Made by a program: the position numbers and the translations under genes
The notes under the pieces: generated by a model
What the model was told of the DNA's origin: nothing
Database searches by the model: none
The model's input: only the letters and a program-made list of their open reading frames with translations
Source: Terrihalobacillus insolitus
GTDB taxonomy: Bacteria; Bacillota; Bacilli; Bacillales; Amphibacillaceae
DNA length: 64,000 nt
Direction of reading: 5' to 3'
NCBI RefSeq assembly: GCF_028416575.1
Contig: NZ_JAMQKB010000002.1
Location: forward strand, 269,190 to 333,189
In this document: piece by piece, positions 58,621 to 64,000 of the stretch
How the letters are laid out: the number at the start of each line of letters is the position of its first letter
Position numbering within the stretch: position 1 is the stretch's first letter

Positions 58621-58677
58621 TTGACAAATGATATTTGTTTTGATTTACTATCATTATAATCAAATTAAAATTTGATT
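58621..58677 (+). promoter_or_regulatory. cadC promoter and CadC operator
   Basis: TTGACA (58621-58626) is followed after 17 bases by a weak -10 (TTTACT). Just downstream is the inverted repeat AATCAAATT-AA-AATTTGATT (58658-58677), like known CadC/SmtB operators. CadC bound here would block cadCA until cadmium, lead or zinc is present. Confidence 0.65.
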
Positions 58678-58724
58678 GTTTTTGGTAATTCAATCTACTA
58701 TTTACTTAAATGAGGAGGGGTTTT

Positions 58725-59126
58725 TTGAGTGCGAATAAAGCTGAAGTTGAACCAGTGGTTGTAAAAAAGGGTGATGACACATGTGAAGTCTTCATTTATG
58801 ATCCAGAAAAAGTGGAACGACGTCAGCAGGAACTAGCTCAGACGAAAGATCTATCGCAATTATTTAAAGTTTTTGCCGATGATACACGTTTAAAAATTTT
58901 ATACGCACTAACACAAGAAGATGAACTATGTGTCTGTGATGTAGCGACCATTATCGGTGCATCCAATGCCACTGCATCCCATCATCTACGAATGCTCCGA
59001 AATTTAGGGATTGCTCAATACCAGAAAAAAGGCAAGATGGTGTTTTACAGCTTGGTAAGTGACCATGTTCATCACCTTATGCAAGAAGCATTACAATTGA
59101 AGGGAAAAGGAATGAATATAATATGA
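58725..59126 (+). CDS. cadC: ArsR/SmtB-type metal repressor CadC
   Basis: Winged-helix repressor of 133 residues. Metal ligands are visible as C20 near the N-terminus (DDTCEVF) and C69/C71 in ELCVCDV, the CadC type 1 site; the recognition helix is NATASHHLRML. TTG 58725 sits six bases after AGGAGG, which is itself inside a longer frame to 58710. It is the first gene of cadC-cadA and overlaps cadA (ATGA). Confidence 0.92.
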   Translation: MSANKAEVEPVVVKKGDDTCEVFIYDPEKVERRQQELAQTKDLSQLFKVFADDTRLKILYALTQEDELCVCDVATIIGASNATASHHLRMLRNLGIAQYQKKGKMVFYSLVSDHVHHLMQEALQLKGKGMNII

Positions 59127-61282
59127 GTGTTGCTGAAAAGGAACTTAAAAACAAGCAGAAAAGTCAGGTTGTACGACTTACAGGCCTAACCTGAGCGGAC
59201 TGCTCTGCTCAGTTCGAGCAGGTCGTAAAAAAGGAACCTGGTGTCACAAATGCCAAGGTCAATTTTGCTGCTTCTAAGATTACAATTGAAGGATCGCAGC
59301 TAAGTAAAGAGAAAATTGAAGAATTAGGTGCTTTTGAAGATATAAAGGTCGCGGATGATAAAGAAGACAATGAAAAGGAAGTAGGTTTTTGGGATAAAAA
59401 CCGAACGAAAATTATCATGGGGATCTCATTAGCATTTATCCTAATCGGTTTAGCGGCTGATTACTTGTTTGGTGCACCAGCCCCATTAGCAATCAGCTTA
59501 TTGGTTATCGCGACACTATTAAGTGCCTGGGGGAACTTTAAAAAAGGGATCGCTAATTTATTGAAACTGCGGTTTACGATGAATACGTTAATGACAGTAG
59601 CCATTTTTGGCGCTTTTTCGATTGGTTATTGGGAAGAAGGTGCTGTCGTCGCCTTTTTGTTCGGAGTAAGTGAATGGTTAGAAGCCTATTCGTCGGATAA
59701 AGCAAGACAATCGATCCGTCAGTTGATGGATATTGCTCCGAAAACGGCAACCATTATTAGAGATAGTCAAGAAAAGGTTTTACCTGTTGAAGAAATTGAG
59801 ATAGATGACATTATGGTTGTTAAGCCTGGCGAAAAAATTGCGATGGATGGAGACGTAATAAAAGGAAGCTCATCTGTTAACCAAGCTGCCATTACTGGAG
59901 AATCGATACCAGCTGAAAAAGAAATAGGAGATCCTGTATTTGCTGGGTCTTTAAACCAAGCAGGATCCATTGAAGTAAAAGTAACAAAGCTAGTAGAAGA
60001 CACAACCATCGCTAAAATTATTACGATGGTAGAAGATGCCCAAGAACAACGTGCACCCTCTCAAGCATTTGTTGAAAAATTTGCAAAGTATTATACGCCA
60101 ACGGTCATGGCTGTTGCTGTGATTCTTGCCTTGGTACCACCGTTAGTATTTGGTGCAGCATGGGAACAATGGATTTATAATGCCCTTGCGCTCTTAATCC
60201 TTGCTTGTCCTTGTGCCCTGGTCATCTCTACACCAGTATCTATTGTTTCAGCGATCAGTAATGCTGCTCGTAATGGTGTCCTGATTAAAGGTGGCTTACA
60301 TCTAGAAAATGCAGGAGCTTTAAATGCAATCGCTTTTGACAAGACAGGTACACTGACACGCGGGGAACCAGCAGTGACAAATGTCATTCCATTAAAAGGG
60401 CAAAGCGTGGAGGAAGTGCTTGCTTTATCTGCTGGAATCGAAAAATTTTCCGAGCATCCATTGGCAGAAGCAATTGTCAAAGACGCACAAAAGAAAGGCG
60501 TAGAGTTAGAGAACGCAGAAAATTTCCAAGCAATCATGGGTAAAGGGGCTCAAGCTACTGTAAACGGTGAAACGTACCTTATTGGGAGTCCACGATTCTT
60601 TGAAGACATGGGAATATCACTCGGAGATGTAAACAAGCAAATTCTCACCCTACAACAAGAAGGTAAAACAGCAATGATTCTAGGGAAAGATAGCGAAATG
60701 TTTGCCATCATTGCCGTTGCCGACGAAATCAGAGAAACAAGTAAAGAGGCACTAAAACAGTTGAAACAAGCAGGCATTGAAAGAACCATCATGCTAACAG
60801 GTGATAATGAAGCAACTGCCAAAGCAATAGCCTCACAAGTAGGGATTGATGAATATCGAGCAGAACTGTTACCTGAGGATAAAGTTGCAGCAGTTAAGGA
60901 GTTACGCACTACCTATGATCGAATAGGTATGATTGGTGACGGTGTAAATGACGCACCAGCCCTTGCAACAGCAACAACTGGGATCGCGATGGGTGGAGCT
61001 GGAACAGATACCGCACTAGAAACAGCGGATATTGCTTTAATGGCAGATGATCTTTCCAAACTTCCTTTCACAATACGATTAAGTCGATCTGCCCTCGTTA
61101 CGGTCAAACAAAATATCACATTCTCATTGGGCATTAAAGCTGTCGCTACTCTTCTCGTATTCCCAGGTTTATTGACACTATGGCTTGCGATTTTAGCCGA
61201 TGTCGGTGCAACGCTAATCGTTACTGCAAATGGGATGCGATTGCTCAAAATCAAGCCAGATACCACTAAAATGAAAAAATAA
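59123..61282 (+). CDS. cadA: Cd/Zn P-type ATPase CadA, selenoprotein (Sec24)
   Basis: Cd2+/Zn2+ efflux ATPase, 719 residues when the in-frame TGA at 59192-59194 is read as codon 24. The ATG at 59123 overlaps the cadC stop (ATGA). The N-terminal HMA motif reads GLT-[TGA]-ADCSAQFE: TGA replaces the first cysteine of CxxC. Frame and domain continue intact on both sides (KKEPGVTNAKVNF). After about residue 98 come the membrane part, CPC (LACPCALVIS), DKTGTLTRGEP, SEHPLAEAI and [17 protein letters not shown]-like hairpin follows the TGA. Ordinary annotation would start the protein at 59417 and lose the HMA domain. Controlled by CadC. Confidence 0.85.
59195..59225 (+). promoter_or_regulatory. SECIS-like stem-loop of cadA
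   Basis: Sixteen bases after the UGA begins the loop AGUUC (containing GU), on a 5-bp stem UGCUC/GAGCA, with GAC/GUC pairing outside it. Spacing and the G in the first two loop positions fit the bacterial SECIS model. UGCUC is repeated just before the stem, so an alternative pairing exists. Confidence 0.65.
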
Positions 61283-61340
61283 CGAAGTAGCTGAATGAAT
61301 GAAAGTAAGGCAGTTCCCATGAACGATCACAGTTTAAGTG

Positions 61341-61374
61341 AAGCAGCCCTGGTACTTACCAGAGCTGCTTTTTT
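61341..61374 (+). terminator. Terminator of cadCA
   Basis: AAGCAGC-c-CTGG pairs with CCAG-a-GCTGCTT (one mismatch) around a 6-base loop, followed by six T, 58 bp past the cadA stop. A second hairpin (CCCAC/GTGGG, then TTTTT) lies at about 61428-61455. Confidence 0.85.
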
Positions 61375-61541
61375 AATAAATTTCATGGCCTGCTACTTAC
61401 GAGAATACGATTTTGTTCTGACAACTCCCACGGCTAAAGCAGTGGGCTTTTTCGTTCGGAAAATCTGTAACTCAAAGAATATTTTAGATCATTACAATCA
61501 TATAGTGAAATATATTGGACAAGTCAGAGAGGAGTACTAGA

Positions 61542-62066
61542 TTGGGAGCACCTATATATTTTATCTTTCTGACAGTACTTATCCTTTCCATCGTTGTGAT
61601 TGCAAAAATTGTTTACTACAGAAAAGTAATCCCTTGCATGACTGGTATGATGATTGCAATGACAATGGGGATGAGTGTTGGTTTAATTGTCGGAATCACG
61701 GTTGGAATTTTACTTTCAGGTAATATATTTCTATCATCCATGTTCGGAATGACAGTCGGAATGTTCATTGGTTTTCTATCTGGGGTACCTGTTAGTTTAA
61801 TGGCCGTACTGGATGGAACGCTTTCTGGCATCATGGCTGGGATGATGGGAGCGATGATTGGAGAAATGGTCGCATTAGAATATCAGGATACGTTAATCAA
61901 AATATTTTTCATTGTATTCTTTGCAACGATGTTAATTCTCCTGCGATTGATTCAAATAGACATTGAAAAAAAACAAACACATTTTCTCAACAATCCACTC
62001 ATATTGGTAGTACTTTTTGGATTCATATTTTTAGTTTTCGATCAGTTGGGTCCTATTTTCAGGTGA
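61542..62066 (+). CDS. Met/Gly-rich membrane protein
   Basis: The 174-residue protein has about five membrane segments with repeated GxxxG and methionine pairs (CMTGMMIAMTMGMSVG, MFGMTVGMFIGF, MAGMMGAMIGEM). I recognise no named family. The methionine-rich glycine-zipper segments and the position after cadCA make a metal-related role possible, but this is inference. TTG start after AGAGAGGAG. A terminator follows. Confidence 0.6.
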   Translation: MGAPIYFIFLTVLILSIVVIAKIVYYRKVIPCMTGMMIAMTMGMSVGLIVGITVGILLSGNIFLSSMFGMTVGMFIGFLSGVPVSLMAVLDGTLSGIMAGMMGAMIGEMVALEYQDTLIKIFFIVFFATMLILLRLIQIDIEKKQTHFLNNPLILVVLFGFIFLVFDQLGPIFR

Positions 62067-62068
62067 AT

Positions 62069-62117
62069 CCACCCCACTTAACCACTTTAAAATGTTTTAG
62101 GTGGGGCATCTTTTTTA
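62069..62117. terminator. Terminator
   Basis: CCCCAC/GTGGGG with a long A/T-rich loop, then T run, between the convergent membrane protein and UDP-glucose dehydrogenase genes. Confidence 0.65.
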
Positions 62118-62131
62118 AAGCTACCGCTGCA

Positions 62132-63448
62132 TTATGTTTTTCTATACACAGTTGGACGTCCTATTGAATGGTATTCGATATGCGCCTTTTTTATTTGATC
62201 GAGGTCAAAACAATTTCTTCCGTCAAAAACAACTGGATCTTTCATTAATTGGTTAAATATATGGATGTCTAACCGTTTAAACTCATCCCATTCCGTTAAA
62301 ATAAATACGATGTCAGCACCAGTAATTGCAGTCTCTATCGAATCCGCATACTGGACATTATTCAAAAAAATTTTTTTTGCAGTTTCCATTGTCGCTGGGT
62401 CATAGACAACAACGTCTACCCCTTCTTTTAAGAGTTCATTTACAATCGGGATGGATGCTGCCTCACGCATGTCATCGGTATTTGGTTTAAATGCTAGCCC
62501 TAACAAGGCAATTCGCTTGTCTGCCAGTGTTTGAAACCGATCAATTGCCTTTCTGATTAATAATTTCTGTTGGTTATGGTTGATTGTTATGACCGACTTT
62601 AACAGCTGGAACTCGTGCTTCATGTTGCCAGATAATTGCACTAATGCCCTTGTATCCTTTGGAAAGCAAGAACCTCCATATCCAATACCAGCCTGCAAAA
62701 ATGCGTTCCCAATCCTTTGGTCAAGACCCATTCCATATGCGACATCATCTACATTTGCACCAATTTTCTCACAAAGATTTGCAATTTCATTGATAAAACT
62801 AATTTTCGTGGCTAAAAAAGCATTCGAGGCGTACTTAATCATTTCGGCATTTCGCAAATCGGTTTTGACTATTGGAATGTCAAATGGTTTATTTACTGAT
62901 TCAATTACAGTTGCGGCCCATTCATTATTTGAACCTATTACGATACGATCACCATGAAAAGTATCATGAATGGCTGAACCTTCTCGTAAAAACTCTGGAT
63001 TGGCGACAACCTCAATCGATGCACTACTAACGATGTTCGTGTCGATTAATTGTTTGATGTATTCATTCGTTCCTACTGGGACTGTCGATTTAGTCACCAC
63101 AATCATATCCTGCAAAATAATATGAGCGAGGTCAATCGCCACTTTTTCAATATCCGTTAAATCAACAGTTCCATCGTTTTTCTGTGGCGTTCCTACCGCG
63201 ATATATACGATCTCTGCATTAGAACAACCACTAGAAAGATCGTCAGCAAAAGCTAACCGGCCATTTGCTACATTTTTTTTCATTAATTCATCTAAACCTG
63301 GTTCAAAAAATGGTGCAATACCTGACTGTAATGTATGCACTTTTTCCTTATTATTATCTATACATGTTACATGATGTCCAATCTCAGCCAGACTCACTCC
63401 TGTAACTAGTCCAACATAACCAACCCCGACAACGGCAATATTCAACAT
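62132..63448 (-). CDS. ugd: UDP-glucose 6-dehydrogenase
   Basis: NAD-dependent enzyme of 438 residues that makes UDP-glucuronate for teichuronic acid or capsule. The N-terminal Rossmann motif is VGVGYVGLVTG; the catalytic cysteine is in GIGYGGSCFPKDT; the C-terminal NAD domain has LGLAFKPNTDDMREA. ATG 63448 follows GGGAGAGGA; the frame extends 21 codons further without reason. No polysaccharide genes are visible nearby. Confidence 0.94.
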   Translation of the reverse strand: MLNIAVVGVGYVGLVTGVSLAEIGHHVTCIDNNKEKVHTLQSGIAPFFEPGLDELMKKNVANGRLAFADDLSSGCSNAEIVYIAVGTPQKNDGTVDLTDIEKVAIDLAHIILQDMIVVTKSTVPVGTNEYIKQLIDTNIVSSASIEVVANPEFLREGSAIHDTFHGDRIVIGSNNEWAATVIESVNKPFDIPIVKTDLRNAEMIKYASNAFLATKISFINEIANLCEKIGANVDDVAYGMGLDQRIGNAFLQAGIGYGGSCFPKDTRALVQLSGNMKHEFQLLKSVITINHNQQKLLIRKAIDRFQTLADKRIALLGLAFKPNTDDMREAASIPIVNELLKEGVDVVVYDPATMETAKKIFLNNVQYADSIETAITGADIVFILTEWDEFKRLDIHIFNQLMKDPVVFDGRNCFDLDQIKKAHIEYHSIGRPTVYRKT

Positions 63449-63554
63449 GGATCCTCTCCCTAGAACAAGTTCTTTTTTTAACGTACTTCCGAAAGAAGTC
63501 TCCCTCTTCAAGCGTGTGAAGGGCTTAGCCCAACGGTAAGGGGGAGATAAATTT

Positions 63555-63576
63555 CGTTTGGGCGACAGCCCAAACG
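63555..63576. other. Hairpin at IS200-type left end
   Basis: CGTTTGGGC/GCCCAAACG with a GACA loop, followed by a T run, 70 bp before the transposase gene. IS200/IS605 elements have such an imperfect palindrome at the left end, recognised by TnpA; the exact boundary is not visible. Confidence 0.5.
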
Positions 63577-63645
63577 CTTTTTCTTTTGTCTTTTTTTCTC
63601 AATGCGGTATAATCAGTATTATAAAGTATAAGGATTGATATAACA

Positions 63646-64000
63646 ATGAAATTAGACAGTAATAATCATTCAGTATTCTTGATGTATTACCACCTTGTGT
63701 TAGTTGTGAAATATCGAAGAAAAGTAATAGATGATACTATTTCAGACTATGCCAGAGATAAATTTGTGTCTTTGAGTGAAAAATATAATATTTCATTGGT
63801 GGAATGGAACCACGATAATGACTATGTTCATATTTTGTTCAAAGCACAACCCAACAGTGAATTATCGAAATTCATCAATGCCTATAAAAGTGCCAGTTCA
63901 AGACTTATCAAGAAGGATTTCCCTCATGTTCGTAAAAGGCTATGGAAAGAAATGTTTTGGTCAAGAAGTTTTTGTTTGTTGACGACTGGTGGTTCGCCTA
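63646..64000 (+). mobile_element. tnpA: IS200/IS605 TnpA transposase, cut by window edge
   Basis: Y1 HUH transposase of IS200 type, first 118 codons; it continues beyond the right edge. The start MKLDSNNHSVFLMYYHLVLVVKYRR is family-typical (parts), with SKFINAYKSASSRLIKK and LWKEMFWSRSFCLLTTGG following. The metal-binding HUH should read D-H-V-H; here it is DYVHILF (TAT codon), so the first histidine is tyrosine. The catalytic tyrosine would lie outside the window. The element may be inactive, or this subgroup may differ. Confidence 0.85.

Noticed and set aside
59417..61282. CadA beginning at ATG 59417
   Set aside because: No ribosome binding site is evident there, and it would remove the HMA domain that is intact upstream apart from one TGA. 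The ATG at 59123 overlaps the cadC stop in a coupled arrangement.

Overview
The window is low-GC DNA from an endospore-forming Firmicute of the family Bacillaceae. The evidence is a spoVA operon, spoVIF, two YjcZ-type peptides, two Spo0E phosphatases, a T-box ilv-leu operon, AGGAGG-type ribosome binding sites with frequent TTG and GTG starts, and cre-type sites. I cannot name the genus. No rRNA, tRNA or CRISPR array was seen. The last gene runs off the right edge.

Layout. 0-6.4 kb: a small FbpB-like gene, the aminotransferase PatA, two Spo0E-like genes, a PilZ protein, signal peptidase I, and a zinc-ribbon protein paired with an HtrA-like protease. 6.4-11.2 kb: a MITE-like repeat, ywpF, moaA-moeA (molybdenum cofactor) and small envelope proteins. 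11.5-15.2 kb: a spoVA operon of the mobile spoVA2mob type (DUF1657, YhcN-like lipoprotein, SpoVAC, SpoVAD, SpoVAE, DUF1657, DUF421-DUF1657 fusion). 15.3-24.1 kb, all minus strand: a dehydrogenase, ArsA-type ATPase and CC-ending protein operon, CstA, a permease, a DUF1028 protein, a small zinc ribbon and an M3 peptidase. 25.7-35.4 kb: ilvE, a relic of ilvD, a T-box leader, then ilvBHC-leuABCD, with a mobile palindromic repeat between leuB and leuC. 35.5-43.2 kb: sporulation peptides, a ZIP-like transporter, MFS, DoxX, a DEAD-box helicase, an amidase and CtaG. 43.3-48.4 kb: a sucrose operon (LacI regulator, PTS EIIBC, fructokinase, sucrose-6-phosphate hydrolase) with three operator-like palindromes. 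48.6-53.1 kb: a DUF1906 protein, an OFA-type MFS and thiMDE. 53.1-62.1 kb: a redox and metal region with a rhodanese-like protein, a small HMA protein, CcdA, csoR-copZ-copA and the divergent cadC-cadA. 62.1-64 kb: UDP-glucose dehydrogenase and the start of an IS200-type transposase.

The most striking result is in the metal region. Two genes, a small HMA-domain protein (53742-54044, minus) and the Cd/Zn P-type ATPase CadA (59123-61282, plus), each have one in-frame TGA, in both cases at the first cysteine position of the metal-binding motif. Immediately downstream of each TGA is a stem-loop whose apical loop contains GU at the distance expected of a bacterial SECIS element. Both are best read as selenoproteins, which standard gene calling would split, truncate or miss. 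The all-cysteine copZ and copA lie between them as an internal contrast.
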